This document shows positions 19,701 through 26,761 of a stretch of DNA of 64,000 nucleotides, piece after piece. Position numbers and translations under genes: made by a program. The stretch's first letter is position 1, and every line of letters starts with the position of its first letter. Origin of the DNA: Saprospiraceae bacterium (lineage in GTDB: Bacteria; Bacteroidota; Bacteroidia; Chitinophagales; Saprospiraceae); the NCBI GenBank assembly GCA_020631405.1, contig JAHDHH010000001.1, positions 78,494 through 142,493 of the forward strand, written 5' to 3'. The notes beneath the pieces are model-generated. The model was not told the DNA's origin. It searched no databases and saw only the letters and a list, made by a program, of their open reading frames with translations.

Positions 19701-20306
19701 AATGTCCCAATTAACCGTTTCATCCAGAGTCATTTGGCTCGAACCTTTGCTAACAGTAGATTCGAGTTGTGCCCAACTAGTCTTTGGCTTTCCATGAAAA
19801 TAGCCATTAGCGCCATTACTGAATATGATAAACTTATCCCCCATGCCCATGATATCATCATTGTCATCTTCTCCTATCAGGGTGATAGTGCCATTTGCAA
19901 TGTAGGGAGATACTGTTGTTCCAAGATCAAGAATTGCTTGTGTCCCACTAACTAAAAGGTATTCGGTAGTAAGGTGAAAGTCTGCGTTTGGGTTGTCTTG
20001 AAGGGCATTCAACTTGCCTTGTACTCTGATTGTCTTTGCCTTGCAATCACCAAGCAGTGTCACAACCTCATTTGCAGGAATAGTTACATCGTCTGATAGA
20101 GTAGGGATTGATTGGCCAGACCAAGTATTTGGGTCATTCCAGAGTCCTGAATTTACCGCAGTGATATCCGCTAAAAGGGAACAACCATTGCTATCCTCAG
20201 TTACAGAATCCATAGCGCCTAAATTGCCAATTGAGAACCATGGAAATAACACTAGCATTATCGCTATTGAGTAAATCATAGAATACAATTGAGTACGTAT
20301 TGGCAT
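13794..20306 (-). CDS. Giant G8/CEMIP-like secreted protein with 11 MopE-type repeats and T9SS tail
   Basis: A 2170-residue exported protein. Order: signal segment (1-31), G8 domain (about 45-165, LWNDPNTWSGQSIPTLSDDV), a right-handed beta-helix (about 270-700) carrying RYPFHWHLCGDAS and AIVIHGTDNTLVESNVLYD, which resemble the human hyaluronan depolymerases CEMIP and TMEM2, and then a CBM6-like region (about 930-1045). Next come three repeats of about 170 residues (1050-1550), each opening with a D-x-DGDGK-x-Y calcium-type loop, and eleven MopE-type repeats of about 43-60 residues (about 1560-2090), each with D-x-D-x-DG...DC(D/N)D...NP and DE(D/N)CDG. A sorting domain begins at SLFPNPFEDELNI. 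The likely role is binding or cleaving a polysaccharide at the cell surface; the substrate is not known. It is transcribed alone, 89 bases downstream of an M4 protease. Confidence 0.9.
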   Translation of the reverse strand: MPIRTQLYSMIYSIAIMLVLFPWFSIGNLGAMDSVTEDSNGCSLLADITAVNSGLWNDPNTWSGQSIPTLSDDVTIPANEVVTLLGDCKAKTIRVQGKLNALQDNPNADFHLTTEYLLVSGTQAILDLGTTVSPYIANGTITLIGEDDNDDIMGMGDKFIIFSNGANGYFHGKPKTSWAQLESTVSKGSSQMTLDETVNWDIGDKIVVASSTSLQRETETRIITSISNDGRTIQLNAPLLFDHYADILSYVNGKTGNEYREWEVDMRTEVGLLSRNLTIEGDQSSEVSGFGGHFMIMPSSTVRMNHTELYRMGQQYHIARYPFHWHLCGDASEQYIRNCSIHKGYNRAIVIHGTDNTLVESNVLYDIWGSALFLEDGVETGNQLLDNLILGVYVPPHAPEDNDFDSGSLPGGIDNPLGIVPSDYQIHRFRVVGPAGIWITNPDNTIEGNAVAGCDGVAYWYGLPESPTGLSVGAQGYEPRKTNIKSFRHNRAHTVASGLHFDHSHNQEQDAIVDAPYLPEEDGVGVWAKVSDFTCYKMNRGWWTRTSVGQARNIEFRDIKLLDCKDEEMIISSWKGRMYDCLFVGNSPNGSPDNRIVDYTAAMAFYDGNYEIYDSHFQDFDKEYLSVFAWFGGASDRCNDFFKDCTFDNVNYYNDFAVRRSVSLSSIIRDVDGSITKTANGTIVPEHPYLIDDVHFERLQPNNIGYATTLPAYAGKVELLKTYDNDVNSMYSEWENGHAIHGSVWGASNQFTVFPTLNRLYRFRWLDYIAEEIELSFRYVQNNDHLDLVMVGSPVRYTVQGASQAESVLAVHSATNDSYYWDNTNNELHIRLFAEDDPTPNDEEYTAQKIVILKSSTGQSSQAIRNFAQEFRPYNHVPHQVNSIIESEHFDYGGQFKAYLEMSKQAPNPVSDISNENNRFTPLTGKSDKVRQGEIVEFALSEGEYSNDHAIRDIYTGEYWNYSISVQESMQCELQLKYKSSHPNNGILVKVDGDDKLNTTWSPTGSRAQLATVGSIFLTAGDHVITLEATSSDFSLDWFTFVEPGSSFLDDMAGDYDGDGKSYTEEVALGRNPFTVCDHAFEFNTDNNQEDWWNVSELVGIDISDGTFKASTATEDASINSPYFTFSGDSIQYLQIRMRANKPGLVELFWETDLGSYTSDRRQAVAYDAMSEWQIITFDLSQDNQWRGQTIYQYRLDPLTAIADIEIDWIRGSCSEVVNFGADQDGDGKSYSEELMLGRDPYSICDLGYEFNTDGDIEDWTNIFNINNDQVQSGAFGGNTTTQDASFNSPKMVIDGDSIKAIQIRMKASQNGLLEFFWANELGSYNGTRRLEANYTGNGNYQLIVLDLSEHPQWVGRTIENFRIDPIDKIATFSIDYIRGSCISQVNTTGDSDGDGKDYVAEVQNARNPFTVCDLGFDFDQLNDFEQWSFNSVITNTSVSNGVFSATSSTADPNMNSPVLAIDGDSIKIIEVRLKANTNGLVEFFWANENGGFDSSRRLSADYTGSGSWQTITFSLGNHSQWDNKTINRLRLDPIGQATPFSVDYIRGHCCFTPSNCDPIPSYIDNDFDGFIASTDCNDNNPEINPGAIEIPNNNIDEDCDGIAQIVDLDGDGYNSDQDCDDSDPNANPSQVEIPNNTVDEDCDGIVLIIDNDMDGYHSDEDCDDENPNINPEAIEIPNNTVDEDCDGTIAGQDSDNDGFFDGEDCDDNDPTINPDAEELANNTIDENCDGIILIIDADNDGYHSDEDCDETNPQINPGATEIANNNIDEDCDGFLVVIDLDSDGFNSDEDCDDANPNINPSQVEIPNNAVDEDCDGIVLIIDNDMDGYHSDEDCNDDNPSINPGAIEIANNSIDENCDGIIAGADMDGDGFNAEDDCNDNDANVNPEAPELCDGIDNNCDGNIDEGFNQITYYQDADNDGFGNINITITACQPPIGYVLNNTDCDDADNTINPDAMEIPNNTLDENCDNLVLVIDEDMDGYNSDVDCNDNDASTNPSAIEICDGIDNNCDGAIDEGWSVMTYYQDADADGFGDLNVTFEDCSPPSGYVDNSLDCDDSNPNANPNAVEIPNNGIDENCDGMDLTSSIEQNGSSDQISLFPNPFEDELNIITSYEDKMTIYIYDSHGNLALNRSLFPIERTIKLNLVLGLYVICLFNSAHELVHTDKFVRM
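14040..15640 (-). repeat. Tandem MopE-type metal-binding repeats inside the G8 gene
   Basis: Eleven coding repeats, most 129 bp apart. Units 1-7 share the NIDEDCDG/TVDEDCDG end, while units 8 and 10 carry the shorter ELCDGIDNNCDG form followed by an ITYYQDAD or MTYYQDAD link. Several units are nearly identical at DNA level, for example those starting DNDMDGYHSDEDC, which suggests recent duplication. Spaced Asp residues are expected to bind calcium. Confidence 0.85.
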
Positions 20307-20395
20307 AATAATCTGCTTGAGCTTCTCGCAAAACTACTGCAATATCTGCAACAATTTGTAGAGGATTTGACTGAATTATAGCCTCGTGAAAACCC

Positions 20396-23300
20396 TTAGT
20401 GCTTAATGAACTTGGTTTGGCCTAGTTGTTTGCCTCTATGCTCCATCACAACTATGTACATGCCATTGCTGAATTGGCTGATATCAATAGGTTGTAGAGG
20501 GTTATACAGGTCTTGACTTATGATGTCTCCAGCTAGATTGTAAATTGTAATGTTGGCTTGTTTTACAAAGTCCGCAGTAGATACTGTGATGATGTCACTT
20601 GCTGGGTTTGGAGATACAGTCAAGTTGGTAATTCCCTGATTGATGTTGGTGGTATTCGATATAGCATCACCTTTGATTTCTAAATTGTCTAGTAAGTTGA
20701 AATCATGCCTGTCTAAAGCCCACGCTGCATTGAAATTCAGACTACCAATATGGTTGTAAAATTGAAACTTGATATACCCAGTAAAGTGATCTGGAAGATC
20801 CATATCATAATGATATAGTTCTCCTTCAACTTGGTCTGTGATCAGTAGGGTGGAATCTCCCAATGCTCCATTCCATTCAACCATAGCCATACAAAATGAA
20901 TTAGCATACTCGGGGAAGCTGTCTAGGTATTCATTCCTAAGTTGGACCAAGTCAAAAGAGAGGACTACATTCTCATATTCTTCAAAGTCCACACACATTT
21001 CAAAAAATGCAGAGCCATTTGTTGTGAAATTGTCTTGAAAGAAAGGACAGATATCCTCTGGATTGCTATTTGTCCCACTGGTACCCATATAGAATTCCCC
21101 ATTGTATTCAACAGAACCAAAAAAATCTGGGTCTTCTAAATAAATCAGGTTGTCAAACTCGCTTTCTACATTCAATTCGTTGAGGTAGTTTTCTGACAGA
21201 GATTGGTCGATAAGTATTGGTTGGAAGTTAGAATAGTTATTAGACTCGTCTGTATCTTCAATAATCAATTCGAAGTCTAGGATTGTAATATTACCAGGAT
21301 ATTCGAATGGCAGTACGTGACTAACCTGCCCGCCCACTGGGATGGTAGAGCTAGTTTCAAATTCGAATAAGTCTATAATTTGGCCACTTTGAGACATTGC
21401 AATCGAGTATGGTGTCCCTTGGGCTATAGGATTGCAACTACTGTTTCTGATAGTTGCTGGAATGGGTACAATATCCACAAAGCAGTCTGTATCATCAGGG
21501 ACACTCACGCTTAGACTTACGTCCAGATCTTCAGAAAAGTAATTGAAAAAATTGTATCTGTCAGAATTGTTTCCTTGCACCTTATCAATATTCGTCAATT
21601 CAATGTCCATTCTAAGTCTACCTTCTCCAATGACTTGGTAGCCTCCTTCTAGTACGAAGAGTGAATCTTGACCAGGTACAAAATCTTCGGTAAGGACGAA
21701 GTGAAAAGGATTATTAGTGATGTTATTCATAATAATGGTAATCGTATCCTCAGCAAAGAGAGTATCTATACCAACATTGCTCACTCTTGCAAATACATCA
21801 ATGCTCTGTGCAGCAAAACAGGTATTACCCAAGTCCATTTCAAACTCAATAGCAAGGTCAAGGTCAATAATTTGATTACTTCCTAGTGGAAGACCTACTA
21901 CCTTCCAAGCATCCTTTACTGATTGCATTTCAGGGGATTCGGCACCATACAGGGACTCAGTAGCTAGAATTGAGGCATTGTATGCATCATTATAGTTGCT
22001 AGTTCGAGTTAAGTATCCACTTTGCATCAAGAATGGAATCTGTACTGCAGTTTCCATTCCAAGGCCTTGGACATCAAATGCAAATCCTTTTTCGTTAATC
22101 CCGCTGCCACCATCTACTAATAAATAGAACCAGTAGTTCAATACTCCACTATTGGTATGGACTCCACCATTGTCAGATTCGTCTGTATGCCACAGATTGC
22201 CTCTATAATATTCAGGGTCCCCAAAAGAGCTTGGGTCAGCCATATATCTAAATGGATTAGTAAATGAGGTCAAATTGAAAGTCTCACCTATATACCAAGT
22301 AAATTCATCAGGTACTATGTAGTATTCACAAGCTTTTCCAAAAATATCACTCATAGCCTCGTTTAAGGCACCTGGCTCATCCATATACACCAAGTCAGAA
22401 GTAAAATCAGTCAATCCATGGGCAAACTCATGCGCTACCACATCTATGGATGTGAGTGGTCCATTGTGACAGTCGCCATCGCCAAACCAAGCATAGTTGC
22501 CATCCCAAAAAGCATTGAGGTAAGGTGTGCCATCTCTGTAGTTGACTACGCAGTCCATAGACCTTCCTTGACCATCTAGGCCTTCCCAGCCAAAGTACTC
22601 TAAGAGTAGGTCATAAAAATGAGCAGCAGCAAAGTGAGCATCAATGGCAGCTGAGTGGTTGTGCTTGTCAGTGAGGTCCCAATAGTTGTCGCTGTCAGTT
22701 AAGATTGTTCGTCCATCAGTGTCCCTATAGGTGGTGTTGCCATTTCCTCGTGACCTATCAATCAGATGGTATTCATTAGGACCAATACTATCGGTGACAA
22801 AATCTCTTTCACCATAGTAGAGAGTTAGTCCTGAGGCAGGTACACTTTCTTGGCAGATTTCTGATATTTTTTGAACTACTTGGCCAGTATGTGCATCAAG
22901 GAAGTATACTGATTTGTCAAGTGGAGCTACACTATAAATATTTACTTTGTAAGCAAGTTGGTAGTCCCCTGAGAACTCAGGATAGGCTTTATCAATAATG
23001 CACAACTCAGCTGTTGGTAGGGATTCACCTTGATATCTTTCCCAATAATACTCTTCCGATCCAGAAGCTACTAACGCCTTTTCAATGGCTTCATTTGCAG
23101 AGTATGAAGGAGTAGTAAGTAAGTTGATTTCCGGTAGAATATTTCCAGTTATATAGTTAACTATCCCATTTGAAGTGTGGCCTATAAGTTCACCGCCCAT
23201 GACTGCAATACCTTTGTAATACTGCTTGTATCTATGATGTTGTTGATTGTCTACTCCATCTACAGTCTTGATGTGTTGTAAATCAGCCGTGCTATTGAGA

Positions 23301-23461
23301 CCTAGTATTTCGCTTGCTTTTTGAGCTATTTCAGAGGCTTGTGTCTCTTGGTTAAAGGTGAAATACTGTGATGTTGCTCTTATATCTGCTTGCTTTCTTG
23401 CTGATTGAGCAAATACAGAAAGGGACAGTATTGTAAAAGTAAGAGTGATTATCAGCCTCAT
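20396..23461 (-). CDS. Secreted M4 metalloprotease with T9SS tail
   Basis: A second thermolysin-family zinc protease of 1021 residues. It has a signal peptide (1-18, ending SVFAQ), an FTP/PepSY-type propeptide (about 40-200), a catalytic domain (about 205-530) with HEFAH (344-348) and the third zinc ligand Glu368 in LNEAMSD exactly 20 residues later, and the active-site His in GGVHTNSG. Beta-sandwich regions follow (about 535-720), then a jelly-roll-like segment, and a sorting domain beginning LTVSPNPASDIITVS (about 945-1021). Unlike the protease at 1827 it has no propeller. It lies upstream of the G8 gene on the same strand, so the two may act on the same extracellular matrix. Confidence 0.93.
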   Translation of the reverse strand: MRLIITLTFTILSLSVFAQSARKQADIRATSQYFTFNQETQASEIAQKASEILGLNSTADLQHIKTVDGVDNQQHHRYKQYYKGIAVMGGELIGHTSNGIVNYITGNILPEINLLTTPSYSANEAIEKALVASGSEEYYWERYQGESLPTAELCIIDKAYPEFSGDYQLAYKVNIYSVAPLDKSVYFLDAHTGQVVQKISEICQESVPASGLTLYYGERDFVTDSIGPNEYHLIDRSRGNGNTTYRDTDGRTILTDSDNYWDLTDKHNHSAAIDAHFAAAHFYDLLLEYFGWEGLDGQGRSMDCVVNYRDGTPYLNAFWDGNYAWFGDGDCHNGPLTSIDVVAHEFAHGLTDFTSDLVYMDEPGALNEAMSDIFGKACEYYIVPDEFTWYIGETFNLTSFTNPFRYMADPSSFGDPEYYRGNLWHTDESDNGGVHTNSGVLNYWFYLLVDGGSGINEKGFAFDVQGLGMETAVQIPFLMQSGYLTRTSNYNDAYNASILATESLYGAESPEMQSVKDAWKVVGLPLGSNQIIDLDLAIEFEMDLGNTCFAAQSIDVFARVSNVGIDTLFAEDTITIIMNNITNNPFHFVLTEDFVPGQDSLFVLEGGYQVIGEGRLRMDIELTNIDKVQGNNSDRYNFFNYFSEDLDVSLSVSVPDDTDCFVDIVPIPATIRNSSCNPIAQGTPYSIAMSQSGQIIDLFEFETSSTIPVGGQVSHVLPFEYPGNITILDFELIIEDTDESNNYSNFQPILIDQSLSENYLNELNVESEFDNLIYLEDPDFFGSVEYNGEFYMGTSGTNSNPEDICPFFQDNFTTNGSAFFEMCVDFEEYENVVLSFDLVQLRNEYLDSFPEYANSFCMAMVEWNGALGDSTLLITDQVEGELYHYDMDLPDHFTGYIKFQFYNHIGSLNFNAAWALDRHDFNLLDNLEIKGDAISNTTNINQGITNLTVSPNPASDIITVSTADFVKQANITIYNLAGDIISQDLYNPLQPIDISQFSNGMYIVVMEHRGKQLGQTKFIKH

Positions 23462-23769
23462 AATTGTGTCTTGTTTAATAGCGTAAGTTATGTAGAATAA
23501 TACTTTATGTATGAATTACTGACTGAAATTGACTTCATGAGACAAAAATGTTGATTATGCTTAAGTTGTAATGCCAGTTGAAGTTTTAATAAAATGCTAA
23601 ATGCTACATCTCAAGTAATATATTTGTTTTTAGATATGTTACTAATATGAACTGGGAGTCAGAGTTGACATTTATATTCAATCTATGTTGTATATATATG
23701 CAATTATGAAACTCTTTTTATTATTTTTGATGTTCTTATAATCGGATACACTAATAAACTAATTCAGAA
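23462..23769. other. Divergent intergenic region, AT-rich
   Basis: 308 bases between the minus-strand M4 protease and the plus-strand helical protein. It holds one exact TAnnTTTG match on the plus strand (23619-23626, TATATTTG) without a convincing -33 element. I see no hairpin of note and no open frame worth calling. Confidence 0.4.
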
Positions 23770-24324
23770 ATGAGAGTAGTCTTAATAACAGTACTTGCGT
23801 TTTTAGCTGTGCAATACTCAGCTCAAGGTCAAGAATCATTAATAGCTGACATCATGAATGTGGCGCCTGTTACAGTGAAAGCTGATGAAACAACAATGGA
23901 GGCTAATGAAGATTATCAAGAAGAGTTTACTGAGCAAAAAGAAAAGGTAGATGAGTTGTTCAAAAAGCACAGTGAAAAGTTTGCTGATGAAGTCAAAGAA
24001 CTAATCGAAAGATATAACAAGGTCTTAGCAAAAGCTATTGAGCAAGATGTAAAGAACGAGAAGCAAGCTGTTGCTACAAGGGTAAATGCCCTATCAATGA
24101 GTCTTATTCGAAGTAAAAAAGATGTATTAGTTCAATTCAATAACAATCTAGTATCTCAAATTAGATCATTGCCTAAGTCGTTGAGAGATGACAAAGAAGA
24201 AGAACTTGAAACTGCAACTAAGGAATATCAAGAAGCCATAGATACTGAGTTCAAAGCAAATCAGCAAGTGCTTAAAGCGTTTAAGGCAGCTGAACATCTT
24301 ACTACAGATATGGAAGAAGGCTAG
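23770..24324 (+). CDS. Exported helical/coiled-coil protein, unknown function
   Basis: A 184-residue protein with a signal peptide (about 1-20, ending SAQGQE) and a mature part that is almost entirely charged helix: YQEEFTEQKEKVDELFKKHS, EVKELIERYNKVLAKAIEQD and ETATKEYQEAIDTEFKANQQ. Heptad-like spacing suggests a coiled coil or a periplasmic chaperone-like rod. No Cys and no catalytic motif. It is convergent with the hydrolase gene and alone in its direction. Function not known. Confidence 0.65.
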   Translation: MRVVLITVLAFLAVQYSAQGQESLIADIMNVAPVTVKADETTMEANEDYQEEFTEQKEKVDELFKKHSEKFADEVKELIERYNKVLAKAIEQDVKNEKQAVATRVNALSMSLIRSKKDVLVQFNNNLVSQIRSLPKSLRDDKEEELETATKEYQEAIDTEFKANQQVLKAFKAAEHLTTDMEEG

Positions 24325-24347
24325 GAAACTAGCAAGATCTGTCCTAT

Positions 24348-25172
24348 TTATAACAATCCTAATACTTTATTTACTATTGCATTGCTGCGTAGTTTGTGTC
24401 CATGACCTACAGTTGTATGCAGGGAAACATGCGAATGTAATTGTGACAGCTTAAGACTATCTGAGTAAGGTAGAACCTTGTCATTTTCATCATGAATAAT
24501 GTCTACAGGTACTTTAATTTGATTTAATAGGGTCTCAGACACATAGTATGAGATTGGTTTTCCCTCAATGTGCTTTACATCTTGTATAAGTCTTTCCATT
24601 ACTGCATCACTAAGTCCAAGTTTTTCTTTGTAAATGTCGAATACATGAAGCAAGTTGTTGTTAGGTGCAAGGAGGATATATTTACTTGGTTGTTGCTCAG
24701 GCAGTGCATTGCCCGAATGAAGAGCTGTAAACCCTCCAACTGAATGTCCAATAGTGATTTCTGGATGATAAGTAGTAATCAGAGGACGTACAGCATTAGA
24801 ATAGTGGGCGATATTGAATGTCTTGTGTATAGACAAACCATGACCTGGAGCATCAAGGGCTATCACCTGGTATCCTTTTGCTAAACATTTTTCAATATAA
24901 GGCTTCCACCTTATTGCGCCACTTTCCCAACCATGGAGCATAAGAAGGGTTTTGGAAGATTGCCCCCATTTGTAGTAGGTGATATGCTCCATTCCTCCAG
25001 GTAAGTCAAGAGTGTGGCTTCTTAGGTAGGTAATGTCTTCTTCCTTAAGTTTTAATCGCCGTTCACTTTGAAAAAAGTAATAACCTAGACGACTACCTAA
25101 TGACTTGGAAAGATTGAAAGTCATGTTTGTAAGTGTACCGACAACCGAAAATAAGTAGGGCCTATTTGGCAT
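24348..25172 (-). CDS. Alpha/beta hydrolase
   Basis: A serine hydrolase of 274 residues whose substrate cannot be told from the sequence. The oxyanion region is LLMLHGWESGAIRW, the nucleophile elbow is GHSVGG (about residues 137-142), the acid is probably the Asp in IHDENDKVLPY, and the catalytic His is in TVGHGHKL near the C-terminus. The cap between strands 6 and 7 is short. Esterase, thioesterase and haloperoxidase-like roles are all possible. It stands between convergent and divergent neighbours, so it is probably monocistronic. Confidence 0.88.
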   Translation of the reverse strand: MPNRPYLFSVVGTLTNMTFNLSKSLGSRLGYYFFQSERRLKLKEEDITYLRSHTLDLPGGMEHITYYKWGQSSKTLLMLHGWESGAIRWKPYIEKCLAKGYQVIALDAPGHGLSIHKTFNIAHYSNAVRPLITTYHPEITIGHSVGGFTALHSGNALPEQQPSKYILLAPNNNLLHVFDIYKEKLGLSDAVMERLIQDVKHIEGKPISYYVSETLLNQIKVPVDIIHDENDKVLPYSDSLKLSQLHSHVSLHTTVGHGHKLRSNAIVNKVLGLL

Positions 25173-25240
25173 AGATTGAGTTTATAGTCTAATAGTTAGG
25201 ATAAAATGAAATACATTGGCAGTGTATTTGTGTAATAGAG

Positions 25241-25666
25241 ATGATAGATATGAAAAATTCATTTGATTTAGTTGGCAGAATATTAATTGGTCTCATCAGT
25301 ATTTTTGAGGCTTTGGATTCAATTGTTTTCTTTAAAGAGACTAAGGAGACCATGCAAATTTACAATTTGGATTATGCATTGAATCTAATCTTAGTATTTT
25401 CTATTATTTTTTTACTCATAGGTGGTATCCTAGTTCTCTTGGGTTATTATGCTAGGATAGGGTCGCTTCTGTTGTTGTTTTATTGGCTTCCTTATACATT
25501 TATTGTGTATTCCTTTTGGAATGATGATCCATCTGTACAGAGAGTACAAGCCTTGATGTTTTTGAGGACTCTTGCCTATTGTGGTGGACTATTTATCTTA
25601 GTAGCGAATGGGTCTGGTAATTATAGTATCAAGCGGATGTTTCATGTGTTACGCTTGCCTAGCTAG
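25241..25666 (+). CDS. DoxX-like small membrane protein
   Basis: A 141-residue integral membrane protein with four hydrophobic helices, including LVGRILIGLISIFEALDSIV, NLILVFSIIFLLIGGILVLLG and the SLLLLFYWLPYTFIVY segment. The layout and the LGYYARIGSLLLL motif match the DoxX/SURF4 superfamily, which in bacteria has roles linked to quinones or thiol stress that are poorly defined. Either ATG (25241 or 25250) could be the start. Its last four bases overlap the end of the convergent channel gene. Confidence 0.75.
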   Translation: MIDMKNSFDLVGRILIGLISIFEALDSIVFFKETKETMQIYNLDYALNLILVFSIIFLLIGGILVLLGYYARIGSLLLLFYWLPYTFIVYSFWNDDPSVQRVQALMFLRTLAYCGGLFILVANGSGNYSIKRMFHVLRLPS

Positions 25667-26505
25667 TCATCAATAATGTGACTATTGATTTTTTCTCCAC
25701 AATACTTACAATATACCGCATCGTCGTCATGTCCATCCTTAGAGCAGGATTGGCAGGATTGGGTGTTGAGTTTGCTATTTTTAGTGTTGGGTTTCATTAA
25801 TTGAGTTGTGACTACTCCAGTTGGTACAGCGATTACCGCATAACCAAGTACCATGACTATGGCAGCAATAAATTGCCCCAAACTTGTACTTGGGGAAATA
25901 TCACCATAGCCAACCGTAGTCAATGTTACTATAGCCCAATAGATCCCTCTCGGTATAGAGTCAAAGGCAGGATTGGTGTCAGCTTCAATTAAGTAAAGTA
26001 TAGAGCCGAATAGAATAGTAAGCAGTAACACAAAAAACAAAAAGACTGATATCTTGGCAGCGCTGTCCCTAAGAGCCCTAATAATAACCAGTCCTTGCTG
26101 GAAGTGATTAGCTAACTTGAATACCCTAAATATCCTAAGCAATCTCAAGGCTCTAATCACCATAAATGAATGAGTGCCAACAATGAAAAATGACAAGTAA
26201 GCTGGAAGGGTAGAAATGAGGTCAACTACGCCATAGAAGCTTTTTGCATACTTGATTGGTTTTTTTACGCAGTATAGTCTCAGGAGATATTCTAAGGTAA
26301 ATATTATAGTGAATACCCACTCTAGGCCTTTAAAGAGTTTGCCATGTTGAGCTTCAATAGAAGGAACAGTTTCTAAGATTACCGCTAGTACACTGAGAAT
26401 AATGGCAACTATCAACAAAATGTCAAACCATTTGCCAGCAGGAGTTCCTGCTTCAAAAATTATTTCGTGAATTTTTTCTTTAGTGGTTAGCGGTCTTTTG
26501 CTCAC
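25663..26505 (-). CDS. Voltage-gated potassium channel with C-terminal zinc ribbon
   Basis: A six-helix Kv-type channel subunit of 280 residues in the inner membrane. The S4 voltage sensor has regularly spaced Arg in RALRLLRIFRVFKL (118-131). The pore loop holds the potassium filter TVGYGD (197-202), followed by S6 with a PTG gate region. After S6 a short linker leads to a four-Cys zinc ribbon (Cys251, Cys254, Cys266, Cys269), which is not part of the basic channel. It probably binds zinc and may gate or tether the channel, which is an inference. The start codon is GTG. Confidence 0.92.
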   Translation of the reverse strand: MSKRPLTTKEKIHEIIFEAGTPAGKWFDILLIVAIILSVLAVILETVPSIEAQHGKLFKGLEWVFTIIFTLEYLLRLYCVKKPIKYAKSFYGVVDLISTLPAYLSFFIVGTHSFMVIRALRLLRIFRVFKLANHFQQGLVIIRALRDSAAKISVFLFFVLLLTILFGSILYLIEADTNPAFDSIPRGIYWAIVTLTTVGYGDISPSTSLGQFIAAIVMVLGYAVIAVPTGVVTTQLMKPNTKNSKLNTQSCQSCSKDGHDDDAVYCKYCGEKINSHIIDD

Positions 26506-26761
26506 TATTTAGATGTTAAGTACCATACAAAAGTAATGCATACAATGTTAGAAATCTACACAATGTCGGTTAAGCATCGGTTTTTGGAATGACCTCTATA
26601 ACATTGTATGCTTACTTAAATTAAAAGGTCTTAAGAAAACTAATACGATATCTTACTATCGTGATACAAACATATAAAACTCATTTACATATTAGAGAAA
26701 AATTTAATATGTTTTTAACATTTTTATTTAGCATATATATCAACTTCGGATTTGAAGCCAA

